Notes under the pieces: generated by a model
Told to the model about the DNA's origin: nothing
Databases searched by the model: none
What the model saw: only the letters and a program-made list of their open reading frames with translations
Source: Symbiodinium natans
Taxonomy: Eukaryota > Sar > Dinophyceae > Suessiales > Symbiodiniaceae
Reading direction: 5' to 3'
Assembly: GCA_905221605.1 (NCBI GenBank)
Contig: CAJNDS010001546.1
Span: 222,001-286,000, forward strand
DNA length: 64,000 nucleotides
Shown: positions 25,491 through 35,004 of the stretch, piece after piece
How the letters are laid out: each line of letters starts with the position of its first letter
How positions within the stretch are numbered: the stretch's first letter is position 1
Position numbers and translations under genes: made by a program

Positions 25491-25512
25491 CGCGGTCCGT
25501 GACCTGGACGCG
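25491..25512 (+). repeat. Bulged hairpin 1 (leader)
   Basis: Stem CGCG(g)TCC / GGACGCG around loop GTGACCT. This is the only family copy in the untranslated leader. Confidence 0.7.
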
Positions 25513-25520
25513 TGGACTGT

Positions 25521-25604
25521 GTGCCACGCTTGCGGCCTGTTAACCAAGGCGCGGCGCTTCGCGTGCCACGCCTGCGGCCTGCTAACCAAGGCGCGGCTTT
25601 TCGC
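25521..25604 (+). repeat. 42-bp tandem duplication in leader
   Basis: Copies at 25521-25562 and 25563-25604 start GTGCCACGC and differ at four positions. They end just before the ORF0 start codon. Confidence 0.85.
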
Positions 25605-25618
25605 CTTGTGTTGCGGCA

Positions 25619-25888
25619 ATGTCCGCAGAGGTTGCAGGTCAGGCTGAGGGCGTCACCCTCCTCGAAGCTATCGAGGGTGGAGACGTTCCCTATCCCGAGC
25701 GGATGAGCTACGTCGCTTGGCTTAAGTGGCGTAGGGAGACTGGCAGCCGTCCATTGTCCAAGCGGGATGGGGTCAGCACTACGCCAGAGCAAGAGGCGGC
25801 TCTCTGGCGGAAAGTCATGAAGTTCCTCCATGACGCCGAAGAGGAGGACGAGGATGAAGAGGAAGAAGAAGAGGACGCTCCGAGCTAG
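25619..25888 (+). CDS. ORF0: small Gag-proximal protein (89 aa)
   Basis: The first ATG-started frame after the leader encodes 89 residues, starting MSAEVAGQAEGVTLLEAIEG and ending in a long Asp/Glu tail (about residues 72-86). ORF1 is open in the -1 frame from 25858, so the two overlap by 31 nt within a GA-rich stretch, just where the acidic tail is encoded. ORF0 may therefore be the true N-terminus of Gag joined to ORF1 by a -1 ribosomal frameshift, or a separate leader protein, or a one-base difference in this copy. No classical slippery heptamer is visible. I do not recognise the fold. Confidence 0.6.
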   Translation: MSAEVAGQAEGVTLLEAIEGGDVPYPERMSYVAWLKWRRETGSRPLSKRDGVSTTPEQEAALWRKVMKFLHDAEEEDEDEEEEEEDAPS

Positions 25889-28800
25889 TCCCTGAGGCCT
25901 CGGGCGCTGGAGGCGACAGTCCGCCGCGGGTGGACGTCAGCGCCGCGGCTAGGGAGCTGGCCATGGTCCCTACCGGTGCTGATGTCCCTGCTACGGCACC
26001 AGGGTCCCGCCCGGCGGGACCGTCCGGTCCGCCGTCGACAGCAGGTTCAGTGCCAGGCACCGCAGAGGGCTTGCAGGCGGAGCTGCGCGCGATTTTCCGT
26101 CCAGACCAAGAACCGGTCGCGGACTACTTGACGCGCGTTTCGCGGATTGTCCTCGCGCTGAAAGCGCATGGAGTCACGGTGAGCTCCCGTGACCTTGACG
26201 CCTTAAGCACCAAAGCCACCCTCCTTGCGGATGAGTTCTCCAAGATAGGCGGGGACTGGCATCCTACGAAGATGGTCCGTCGGCTGCGGACCAGGTTCTC
26301 GGTCGCGGCTTTGCGCGGTGGCGAGGACCCCGAAGACGCAGAGGAGATTCAGCGCGAAATCCAATGCATCGGGGAGCTTATCCTCGCGTTAGGGGGAAAA
26401 GAAAGCTCGAGCCAAGAGAAGGTTTGGAGCTCCCCGTCCGATGTGCCAGTTGAAGCCGTGGGGCCGCGTTCCCCAGGGCTCCCACAGCCTGCGACTGCAA
26501 GTGGGTTGGGGGTAGGATTGGACCGTGGAGGTTTGCACACTGCTGAGGTTGCAGGTGGTCCTTCCGCGGCCCGTGTCCTGGGCGCGACGGACGGCGATTC
26601 CCCTTTGCGCGCGAAGCTTGCTGCGCTAGAGATGGAGATAGAAGCCCTGAAGCGAGGTTCAGACGGCGGAGGTTCGCAGACCGGGTCCCAACACCCGGCG
26701 GGCGATCTCGCCGCCGCACTCGCCGCCCAAACTGAAGCGCTGAAAGAAGCGTTAGCGCAGAGGGGCGGGCAAAGCTCCATAACTACGGTCAAAACTGACC
26801 TCACGTGGCCGACGCTGACCGACGACAAGTCGGACGCGCGAGACGTTGTCCTGTTCTACGAGGAGTTCGAGGACGTCTGCGCGCTGGCCAACAACTGTCG
26901 CGGTATGAGTGCGCGCGAAAAGCTGTTAGCGCTACGCGGGCGCTGCCGCGGCTCGCGCATGAAGACGTACACGAACGCGTACCGCGCAGCGTGGAAATCG
27001 GGAGAGGTTCTCTCAGATCCACAGGCGGTGTATGACCGCATCAAGAACAAACACTTGATGTTCGGGGAATCGCGGGAGGAAAGAGAAGTCCGCGTGGATG
27101 GTGAGCACGCCTCTCTCGCTAAGGGTAAGCTCACAGGCCACCAATTCGAGCCTTTGTTTGAGGCCTCGATCGCGGACCTTGAGGCAGTAGGTCTCGGGAA
27201 GACCCCTCGAGAGTTGTATCTCTCATACCTCCGCAAGATGCCCCCTTATCTCCAAAAGGAGATCCGGAACGACAAAAGGTTGTGGCCTGGCGACCCCAAG
27301 GATGGCGGGTTGCGAGGACCGCAGACTTGGGAGGAGAGCCACAAAGTCGTTCTGGAGTACGAGCAGAGAGAAGCAGCGCACAGGGCTGTTTCCCACTCTG
27401 TGTACACTGCCACCGGTTCGCAGAGCGCGGACCCGGCGGTCGCGCTGGCTGAGGCTCAGAAGGAGATTAAGAGTCTCAAGGCCGCTGCGAAGGCTGCTGC
27501 GAAAGGAGCAGCTGCCGCGGCCAAAGCTGGCGCGGACCAGACGTATGCTGCTACGTCGAAGGGAGCTGGCAAAGGAGCGGACAAGAAGATCTGCTTCCAC
27601 TTTCGCGATCATGGGAATTGCCCGAAAGGGGATGCCTGCCCGTACAGCCACGACAAGGAGCTTCGCAGAAAAGCTCTCGCGGCCAAGAAGGGTGACCAAA
27701 CCTTTGCCACTGCGAAAGGTAAAGGCAAAGGGAAGGGAGGTGGCAAAGCAAAAGCCAACGCAAAGCCTAAGGCTGCGGCCAAAGGCGCGGCAAAGCCACC
27801 AGGCACTGTTTGCCCCTTTTTCTCCAAGAATGGGTCGTGCAAGAAAGGAGCCAGCTGCGACATGGTCCACAACCTGACGACCTCAGGAGGGACGCCGGCC
27901 TTGCCTGCCAACTGGGCCCCGCCCTCCGGTGCTTCCATGTCTAACCCCTTCGCCGCGTTCAGTGTCCAGATAGGCAGCTCAGGCGTCCAGGCAGGCGTCC
28001 TAGGAGCCGCAGGACACGCCGCGGTGCAGCAGCACGCGCTTCCGTTAAGCAAGGGCGGGCGGGACAAGTTCGCCACCTTGGACGATCTACCGAAGGACTG
28101 GTGGAACCTGGCGGACAACGAGCCAGGAGGCTACCAGTACAGAACGGTGGTCCAGGTCCTCGACCGCAAAGTCGAGTGCATGCTTGACGGTTGCGCCGGC
28201 GCAAACCACGTGACTGAGGAACTCGTGGTAGGCATGATGAACCGGGCTGCAGAGCTTGGGATCGGCACTGAGGATCCTGGCTTTCCGGTCGTGAGACTTG
28301 AGAAGTGGGTCCACCCCGAATATGTGCATGGAATCGCATCGGGGGCCCCAGTTCCTTTGAAAGGGGCAGCAGTCTTGCGCGTCACGCTGCTGGAAGGCAA
28401 GACGGCGGACGATTGTCGCCCCAACACCGAGATTTTTGTGCGGTGTAAAATCGCAGCCAGAGGCACGTCCGATTGGCACGGACTTATCCTTGGCGGCAGA
28501 GCGCTGGACTGCGCCGGAAGGATGGGCTTGGGATTCAGGCCGGGTCCCGACTTTCATGTCCTCGACACGCTGGGAATCAGGATGCCCAGATGTGAGGATC
28601 ACAGTAGGACTCGGAAGGACAGGGCCTATGCCTTTGAAGCGCGGTTGTCAAGCCTGGACGACGCGTCATGCATCGAGCCTGGGGGCGGAAGTCGTGAGCT
28701 TCTCCGCTATGACGGGGAAGAGCCGCTCGAGCTCTCGCCAGGTGATGGGGTGCTGGTGCCAGTCGTGCGGGAGTCAGGAGTCTCCGCAGAGGGATCCCTG

Positions 28801-31800
28801 TCCGAGGTTGTGCTTCCGGTTGAGTGTGGGGTTGAGGCTGTGCCAGGTCTCTGGCCCACAGGAGAGGGTAAAGGGTTTGTTTTGCTTGCAGCCCAAGAGT
28901 GTGATCACTCTCTCCAGCCAGGCGAGGTTGTTGCGGAAGTGCGTTCCGGCCTCGTCAGCACTGCGGCTTGTGGTTGTGGCGCGATTGAGACGGTGTTCGA
29001 GTCAGAGCCGTCTCCGCAGGCATGTGCGGATTGTGGGGTCGCCGTTGCTTCGGTTGACCATGACCCGTGCTTTGCTTGCGGGTCCGCGTCCAGGGCCGCG
29101 GCAAGAAGCTTCCAAGGTTGTTCCTCGTGCGCGCGGTCCTTTGGGCGGCTGCGTACCGGCGCCAGGATCGGTGTGCTATCGGTCCTTGCTGCGGTGACTG
29201 TTCTCGCTTCGGTGTGGGGCGGGAGCGGCCCGGTTGGGCGCCCTGTTGAGGAGCCTGGAGTGCTTACTTGCTTGGACCACCTTCCAAGCGTCGACAGCTG
29301 GTGGGAGGCGCCAGGTGGTTACGCGTCTGTGTGGGGTAGGCGCCCTGCGCAGAAGGACCTTGGGACCGTGGCGGTCGAGAAGGCGCCTTACGAAACGTGC
29401 TTGCTTCAGCGCGCAGGTGAGGCGTGGCGTCTTTGGGACACGAGGGATTTGCGTGTGGCGGAAAGCGTTGCGTGCAGCGATGAGGTTCCCGTCACCGAAC
29501 GCCTCGCGGTCTTTAGGACGCGCAAGGGGCCACGCTGGGCTGGCTGGCGTGAGGGATCGGCCACGGCTGAAAGAGGCGCAAGTGATGCTGTGCGCCCAGC
29601 AGACGCGGTCGACACGGCGCGCTGCCCGAGCTATCATATCGTGGAGAGCTGGGACATCGATAAGATGATCGAGGAGCCTCCAACGGACTATTATTATGAG
29701 CAGCTCGCGGCAGATATGCGCGCCCGGCACCCTAAGGCGTGCCCGCACCTCCTCGACCACCTCGTTTCCTTAGAGGGTTTCCTAGATAAGTCAATCTTGT
29801 TTGGGTTCTCGTTTGGGATCAGTAAGGCCGAAGTTTGTGTCTCCAAAGGTAAGCTCCTAGGACACAACATTGGGCGGGACGGGAGTTCGCCTGACGAAGA
29901 GCGTTGTCAGGCGGTGATTGACTTTCCCCCGCTCTGGGAGAAGCTTCACATTCAGCAATTTTTGGGTTGCGCAAATTGGTTGCGCGGCTACCTGCCTGTT
30001 GAGTATGGGCACGCAGCCAAGATTTTAGGGCAGTGGCAGAAGCCAGGCGCCGTCTTTCCTGAAGGCGGGCTGGGCTCAGCCGCCACCGAGGGTTGCAAAG
30101 CCTTTAAAGCGATTAAGCGCATGATGCAGAACCGCATCAATTTGGCTACCTTCGATGAGGCCTCTGCTGCGGATGGGTCGTGTCCCCTTGAGCAGATCGC
30201 GGATGCGTCGGGCATCGCGGTAGGGGGCAGCGTCGTGCAGATGACGCGTGACTTGAGTCAGCTCAAAGTGCTTATGACGCACTCAAAGAGCTTGACCCCC
30301 GCGCAGCAAAACTGGCCGCCCTTGATACAGGAGGCGTTTGCCCAGCTCGAGGTAAAGCGGGCGACACGCCGCATGTTTGGCTCTATTCGGACTCTGTGTT
30401 GGACAGATCATGCCAACCTTACCCGAGCGCAAACGTCGGACATCGGAATGGATCCGAAACTCGTCCGGTGGGTTGCGGAAATCCTTATGGATGGGTCCGA
30501 AATAAGGAGCCTTAGCGGTCGCTCAGCGACGCTGGGTGACAGTTTTAGCCGCAATCCCAAAGATCGGGATGCGCTCCTTGCGGCGAGGACGAAAGATCTC
30601 GAGGGCCTTTCGGGCCAACTCCGAGGTTTCGACCTGGACCAGTACCTCGGAGAGGGTACTGAGGGTGACGGACCCGTGCCCTGGGCGGTCGGCAACGACG
30701 CCGTCCCAGAGCCTGCGGGCCGTGTCCAGGCCGCGGCTGTGCCGATGTGCGTCGTCGCAGCCCTTCCGGTGCGCGTCATGGTTGTCTTTGACTACGCGCG
30801 TTGGAAAGAGCAGGACGCAGAGCTGACTGAAATCAGGCGCGTTTTTCAAGCGAGCCTCCCTGGAGTTTCTGTGGCTGTCAGGGGTTGTTGGGGTCCGTTT
30901 GAGGATACCGACGGGCTTGCCTCGCATTTTGATTGCGGGGCCGGCAGGCTCGCAGGGACCAAGAAGATCAAGCGGATCAGGGTCGACTTGCTTACTTCGT
31001 GTGCCAAGGTTCTTAGGGAAGCTTCGGGGTTTCGTCCGCAATTCCTCGTAGGACTAGGGCAAGGCGGGCTTGTCACAGCCGTCCTTAGGTGGCCTTTGGT
31101 TGTTGAGCTCACGCTCCAAGCAAGGAACCTGCAGCGCAAGGAAGCCAGGGCTGTAGGAGAGGCTTGGGCAGGCATCAAGGCTATCTGGGCGGTGCGGCCA
31201 CGCCTTTGGCGCACGCAGCAAGGCCACTTGGAAGTGGCCGAGGCTTGTCCGGAACTCAAGAAGGATTTTCCGGAGCCTCCCCTGCGAGGTTTTGGGATCG
31301 TAGGGAAGCAGGCATTGGGGGCGGAGGTTCTGCGGTCCTTGAGGCTGGACGCGGTTCGTTCCATTGATGATGCCAGCATTAGAGGGATGCTGGACGAACC
31401 GTCACGACCCCTCTGGGACCATGAGGGTCTGTGCATCTGCGGCAAGCGGACCTACCTGTTTTCTCGCTGCCCCGCCTGCATCGAGAAAGAGGCAGTCGAT
31501 ATCTCGGTAGAGATAGCCGAGCGGGAGGAGCCCGAACCTCCGCTTGAGGGCGACCTTGAGGCCCATGAGGTGGGCCTAGAGGTCAACTCCGTCCTTGCAA
31601 CTTTGGATAGGACAGGAGGTTTGGTTAGGGTTAGGTCCTCAACCATCCAGCAATGGGCGGTAGGGTTTAGGACTACGCCCAAAGATGCTCCAGTTCCCAC
31701 TGCATATGGCATGCTGAGTGGGAAGATATGGAAGAAGAGCCATTCCATGAAGCTCAGCCTCGGCTCCCAGCACAAGGATCTTTCCAAGTGGGGCGATGTG

Positions 31801-34800
31801 AAGCCTTACTGGACCACATGGGTGGTTAGAGAAGATGGTGCTGTGGTGGCGGGGCACAACTGCTCGCCCCTGAATGTGGTTCAGGGCGACATCGTCGTGC
31901 ATTGGTCGTCAGTGGTGAACTGGCACGGCCACAGACATGTCGTGAATGAGCAGTGTGAAGTGCTCTGGAGGTCTAATGGTAAAGAGGTTGCCTTAGACCC
32001 CTCCTTCGGCAAGCTGATAGCCCTTGTGGGTAGGGTTACTCAGGTCATTGGCTGGCGGGCAACCGGAGAAGCAGCTTCGGATCCCCGCAGGTCTACCCTG
32101 CAGGCGTCAAGGGTCCTTGCTCAATTCTCTTCGTCCAACGAGGGCGTAGAAGGGCATTGGACCGCGGGCGCTATCAGTCGCGGGAAGAATGCCAATGAGT
32201 GCAAGCTGAAGGGTAGAGTTTTGGCGTTTATGGGTGAAGAGCACAAGGGCCCTGCAGTGGTTCTAGAGCTCGTTAGCCATAGCCCCATCCTGTGCATTTG
32301 GGACCATTCCTCAACCAAGGTCAAGGTCGAGTTTAAGGGCGGTGTTCCGTCTTTGAGCCTGATCGCGGAGGAGGACGAAAATCGTCGTGAGCAGCTTGCG
32401 GTCGAGGCAAGGGACGCGGCGAACATTTCGGAGTTCCGAGTCACGGGATCCCTTCGTACGGCGTGGTACGAGGGTCAGCGGCGCGATCCCTCATTGGCGG
32501 GCTCGATTCGCAAGCCAGAGCCGCCAATGGAGATATCCGGAGACGGGTTGCTTGAGCGCGAGGTGACCCTCAGGACGGGTCAAACCGTCGTTGTCCCAGT
32601 GGTTCCCAACGGGGCTGCGGGCGCGAATGGGGTGACCTGGCGCCGCGCTTGCTACAATTCAGTCCACTGTGGAGTCCTTGGGGCCCATAGGTCTGCTGAG
32701 GTTACCGTCAAGCTGCTAGAGAGGGCAGTCTGGTGGCCCGACTTAGAGAAAGATGTGCGGACCTGGGTCGCCAAATGTCTCGCTTGCATTAAAGGCCGCT
32801 CTCGACCGACGAAGGTTGAAGCTCGTGCGGTCAAATGTGGCGCCGAGACATGCTGGCAGGAAGTCAGCGTGGACTGTGAAGGTCCGAACCGAGAGGACAG
32901 GGAGGGGCATAGGTACTCGCTTACGTACTTCGATTGCCTCAGTCATGCTGTCCTCCTCGAGCCGATGAGGTCTCTGACTCATGCTGAAGTCAGGAGGGCG
33001 TTCGTGCGCTGTGTGCTTCGCAGCAGGACGATCCCGAGCCTCATCAGGTCGGATAGAGGGCCAGAGTTCAAGAATGCGCTCATGGCAGAACTCAGCGCTA
33101 TGCTTGGGACCGAGTGGCGGTTCAGCGCGCCCTTGAGGCCTTGTGAGTTGGGCGCAAACGAGCGAGTCCACCAAGAAGTTCAAAAGGTGCTGGGGGCGGT
33201 CGTCAGGCAAGTCGGCGCCTCCCTTTCCGAAGCTTGGTCGGATTGGCTCGTGGTGGCGGAGTACGTCATAGATAACACTCCGGGACCCCACGGGTATACC
33301 CCGAGGGACCTAGAGCGGAGCTGGTCGCTCGCTCTACCACTTGAAAAGGACGTCCTGCGAGACGCCTTGCAGTTCGAACCCATCTCTGATTGGGCTCGGG
33401 GCCAGTTTAAGCAGTTCTCGGAACTAGCTGCTGCGGTCCGAGAGCACTGGACGCGGTCTTCAGAAGCGCGGGCGAAACTTGCAAATCGCCATAGGCGCAC
33501 TGTGGACCTTAAGCCAGGAGACCGAGTGGTCTGGAACGCTCCGAGGGCCCGTTCAGAGGGGGCGGGGCGTGTGCCTTGGAAACCGGGTCTGACCGGCCCC
33601 TGGCGCGTGTTGGAAGTCAAGGGCCACAGGCTCACCTTGGAGCCCGTGTCGATGGAGTCGGGGGGTACTTCTTCCGCCCGGCGCGGCCCGATGGAGGCGC
33701 ACGCGGAAGACTGCATTCTTGTTCCTGCGGATGCAGATGGCGCGGAATCCCGCGAGCCGGTCGTCTTTGAGGACGATGGAACCGGCGGGGACGGCTCGTC
33801 TCGCCCCAGCTTAGGGCAACAGGTTCAAGGCGACGCCAAGCAAGTGGAGTTCACGCTGACCAGGCGCGGGAGGGACTTCGTCCTCCGCCTTGGCGACCGC
33901 ATTGCCTATCGGGGTGTAGGTGGAGGCCCTAAGGTGTGCAGGTTAGGACGGGTTACGCAGGTAGATGCTGCCCGTGCGCAGGTCGGTGTGCACCGCTATC
34001 TCCCCGATGCCAGCGGGGTGCGCGTCAGATGGCAGCTTGCATACATCGCCGAGGACGGTGCGCTCACGCTTTCAGAGGGGACTCGTCCGGCCCACGAAGC
34101 GGTTACCGTCAGGGAGATCATTTCCAAGGTCGACCTGAACCGCGACGGCGTGCTTGCTGCAGCCTCGGCCAGGAAGTTGGACAAGGGAGCGTACTCGTTG
34201 CAGGACAGGACGCTCGAGAGAGCGTCTCGCGCCAGAACGGGTGTGCTCTCGATCCGAGAGGCCCTCGCGGACCTCTTGGTCGCGGAACCCCGCGTGTTGC
34301 AGCCTAGGGCTTCCCCAGAGTCGGGTGCTGTCGAGAGTTGGTTCCGGCAGTATTTCCTTGGAGGGGTTGCCGATGTCTTAGAGGTTGCTTGGGGTGACGC
34401 GGTCGTTTCCGACGCGGCTAGGAGGCACGGGTACAGGGTTGTTCCAGCTTTTGTGCAAGGCAAGCAGGCCTACGGGATCACCTGGAACCTGGCCGCAGAA
34501 GGGCACTTAGAGGCAATTAGCGGCGCTGTTTTGCGCGCAGAGCCGAAGGTGCTCGTGATTGGGCTTGAGGGCAAGAATGTGCCCCGAGCTTTCCTTCAGC
34601 TAGTCGTCCGGTGTGCGCAGGAACGCACGCGCGCGGGCGCCCACGTCGCGCTGCATTTGCAGGCACAAAAAGGCGAGTGGGAACCCTGGCGGCTAGAGGA
34701 GTGGGGCGCCTTGTTTGGGACGCTCGCAGAGCCACGCTGGCCTTGGGCTTTCGTGCGGGCTGACATATGCCAGTTCGCGCGGGCCAGTGGCCGCGACAAC

Positions 34801-35004
34801 CTCGTTGAGAGCGGGGCCCTGTGGCTCGCCGATTTCAGCTTAGAATCGGTAGGTTTGAGGTGTAGTAGGCCGGATGCGTTAGGCGCAGTGCAGCACAAGC
34901 ACGTTGGGCGCGCGCAAGCCGACTACAACCTCATAGGTTGCCCCTGCATCACTCCAGGACCTTGGTCTGAGGGGCGCAGAAGAGCTGTGCACCGCTGCAG
35001 TTGA
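25858..35004 (+). CDS. ORF1: Gag-PR-RT thumb-RNase H-integrase polyprotein
   Basis: Open from 25858; first ATG at 25963 (a GTG lies at 25930). Residues are counted from 25930. Gag-like about 300-490; CCCH fingers at about 553-575 and 628-648, with Lys/Ala-rich linkers; protease-like domain about 745-900 with DGCAG where DTG or DSG is usual, and a later LILGGRALD loop; CxxC pairs plus a hydrophobic segment about 1030-1100; RT thumb/connection about 1270-1360 (LLGHNIGRDG, FLGCANWLRGYL) with no palm before it; RNase H about 1410-1500 (IADASGIAVGG, TDHANL); a long unassigned stretch; integrase with HHCC finger about 2245-2290, catalytic D about 2315, SDRG about 2375 and E 35 residues later; GPY/F module about 2550-2570; a BAH-like stretch; a methyltransferase-like domain about 2800-3000. 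Overlaps ORF2 by 68 nt. Cytoplasmic assembly and nuclear integration are inferred from the families. Confidence 0.93.
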   Translation, partial: RGRRRGRSELVPEASGAGGDSPPRVDVSAAARELAMVPTGADVPATAPGSRPAGPSGPPSTAGSVPGTAEGLQAELRAIFRPDQEPVADYLTRVSRIVLALKAHGVTVSSRDLDALSTKATLLADEFSKIGGDWHPTKMVRRLRTRFSVAALRGGEDPEDAEEIQREIQCIGELILALGGKESSSQEKVWSSPSDVPVEAVGPRSPGLPQPATASGLGVGLDRGGLHTAEVAGGPSAARVLGATDGDSPLRAKLAALEMEIEALKRGSDGGGSQTGSQHPAGDLAAALAAQTEALKEALAQRGGQSSITTVKTDLTWPTLTDDKSDARDVVLFYEEFEDVCALANNCRGMSAREKLLALRGRCRGSRMKTYTNAYRAAWKSGEVLSDPQAVYDRIKNKHLMFGESREEREVRVDGEHASLAKGKLTGHQFEPLFEASIADLEAVGLGKTPRELYLSYLRKMPPYLQKEIRNDKRLWPGDPKDGGLRGPQTWEESHKVVLEYEQREAAHRAVSHSVYTATGSQSADPAVALAEAQKEIKSLKAAAKAAAKGAAAAAKAGADQTYAATSKGAGKGADKKICFHFRDHGNCPKGDACPYSHDKELRRKALAAKKGDQTFATAKGKGKGKGGGKAKANAKPKAAAKGAAKPPGTVCPFFSKNGSCKKGASCDMVHNLTTSGGTPALPANWAPPSGASMSNPFAAFSVQIGSSGVQAGVLGAAGHAAVQQHALPLSKGGRDKFATLDDLPKDWWNLADNEPGGYQYRTVVQVLDRKVECMLDGCAGANHVTEELVVGMMNRAAELGIGTEDPGFPVVRLEKWVHPEYVHGIASGAPVPLKGAAVLRVTLLEGKTADDCRPNTEIFVRCKIAARGTSDWHGLILGGRALDCAGRMGLGFRPGPDFHVLDTLGIRMPRCEDHSRTRKDRAYAFEARLSSLDDASCIEPGGGSRELLRYDGEEPLELSPGDGVLVPVVRESGVSAEGSLSEVVLPVECGVEAVPGLWPTGEGKGFVLLAAQECDHSLQPGEVVAEVRSGLVSTAACGCGAIETVFESEPSPQACADCGVAVASVDHDPCFACGSASRAAARSFQGCSSCARSFGRLRTGARIGVLSVLAAVTVLASVWGGSGPVGRPVEEPGVLTCLDHLPSVDSWWEAPGGYASVWGRRPAQKDLGTVAVEKAPYETCLLQRAGEAWRLWDTRDLRVAESVACSDEVPVTERLAVFRTRKGPRWAGWREGSATAERGASDAVRPADAVDTARCPSYHIVESWDIDKMIEEPPTDYYYEQLAADMRARHPKACPHLLDHLVSLEGFLDKSILFGFSFGISKAEVCVSKGKLLGHNIGRDGSSPDEERCQAVIDFPPLWEKLHIQQFLGCANWLRGYLPVEYGHAAKILGQWQKPGAVFPEGGLGSAATEGCKAFKAIKRMMQNRINLATFDEASAADGSCPLEQIADASGIAVGGSVVQMTRDLSQLKVLMTHSKSLTPAQQNWPPLIQEAFAQLEVKRATRRMFGSIRTLCWTDHANLTRAQTSDIGMDPKLVRWVAEILMDGSEIRSLSGRSATLGDSFSRNPKDRDALLAARTKDLEGLSGQLRGFDLDQYLGEGTEGDGPVPWAVGNDAVPEPAGRVQAAAVPMCVVAALPVRVMVVFDYARWKEQDAELTEIRRVFQASLPGVSVAVRGCWGPFEDTDGLASHFDCGAGRLAGTKKIKRIRVDLLTSCAKVLREASGFRPQFLVGLGQGGLVTAVLRWPLVVELTLQARNLQRKEARAVGEAWAGIKAIWAVRPRLWRTQQGHLEVAEACPELKKDFPEPPLRGFGIVGKQALGAEVLRSLRLDAVRSIDDASIRGMLDEPSRPLWDHEGLCICGKRTYLFSRCPACIEKEAVDISVEIAEREEPEPPLEGDLEAHEVGLEVNSVLATLDRTGGLVRVRSSTIQQWAVGFRTTPKDAPVPTAYGMLSGKIWKKSHSMKLSLGSQHKDLSKWGDVKPYWTTWVVREDGAVVAGHNCSPLNVVQGDIVVHWSSVVNWHGHRHVVNEQCEVLWRSNGKEVALDPSFGKLIALVGRVTQVIGWRATGEAASDPRRSTLQASRVLAQFSSSNEGVEGHWTAGAISRGKNANECKLKGRVLAFMGEEHKGPAVVLELVSHSPILCIWDHSSTKVKVEFKGGVPSLSLIAEEDENRREQLAVEARDAANISEFRVTGSLRTAWYEGQRRDPSLAGSIRKPEPPMEISGDGLLEREVTLRTGQTVVVPVVPNGAAGANGVTWRRACYNSVHCGVLGAHRSAEVTVKLLERAVWWPDLEKDVRTWVAKCLACIKGRSRPTKVEARAVKCGAETCWQEVSVDCEGPNREDREGHRYSLTYFDCLSHAVLLEPMRSLTHAEVRRAFVRCVLRSRTIPSLIRSDRGPEFKNALMAELSAMLGTEWRFSAPLRPCELGANERVHQEVQKVLGAVVRQVGASLSEAWSDWLVVAEYVIDNTPGPHGYTPRDLERSWSLALPLEKDVLRDALQFEPISDWARGQFKQFSELAAAVREHWTRSSEARAKLANRHRRTVDLKPGDRVVWNAPRARSEGAGRVPWKPGLTGPWRVLEVKGHRLTLEPVSMESGGTSSARRGPMEAHAEDCILVPADADGAESREPVVFEDDGTGGDGSSRPSLGQQVQGDAKQVEFTLTRRGRDFVLRLGDRIAYRGVGGGPKVCRLGRVTQVDAARAQVGVHRYLPDASGVRVRWQLAYIAEDGALTLSEGTRPAHEAVTVREIISKVDLNRDGVLAAASARKLDKGAYSLQDRTLERASRARTGVLSIREALADLLVAEPRVLQPRASPESGAVESWFRQYFLGGVADVLEVAWGDAVVSDAARRHGYRVVPAFVQGKQAYGITWNLAAEGHLEAISGAVLRAEPKVLVIGLEGKNVPRAFLQLVVRCAQERTRAGAHVALHLQAQKGEWEPWRLEEWGALFGTLAEPRWPWAFVRADICQFARASGRDNLVESGALWLADFSLESVGLRCSRPDALGAVQHKHVGRAQADYNLIGCPCITPGPWSEGRRRAVHRCS
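26012..26034 (+). repeat. Bulged hairpin 2 (in ORF1)
   Basis: Stem CGGCGG(g)ACC / GGTCCGCCG, short loop GTCC. Read in frame within the Gag N-terminus. Confidence 0.65.
26565..26586 (+). repeat. Bulged hairpin 3 (in ORF1)
   Basis: Stem CGCG(g)CCC / GGGCGCG, loop GTGTCCT. The stem differs from hairpin 1 but keeps pairing and the bulged G. Confidence 0.7.
30711..30737 (+). repeat. Bulged hairpin 4 (in ORF1)
   Basis: Stem GCC(t)GCGG(g)CC / GGCCGCGGC, loop GTGTCCA. Two bulges, T and G. Encodes an AGRVQAA-type peptide between RNase H and integrase. Confidence 0.75.

Noticed and set aside
30667-30690. Another hairpin-like site with loop GTGCCCT
   Set aside because: The arms pair imperfectly and lack the characteristic bulge order.
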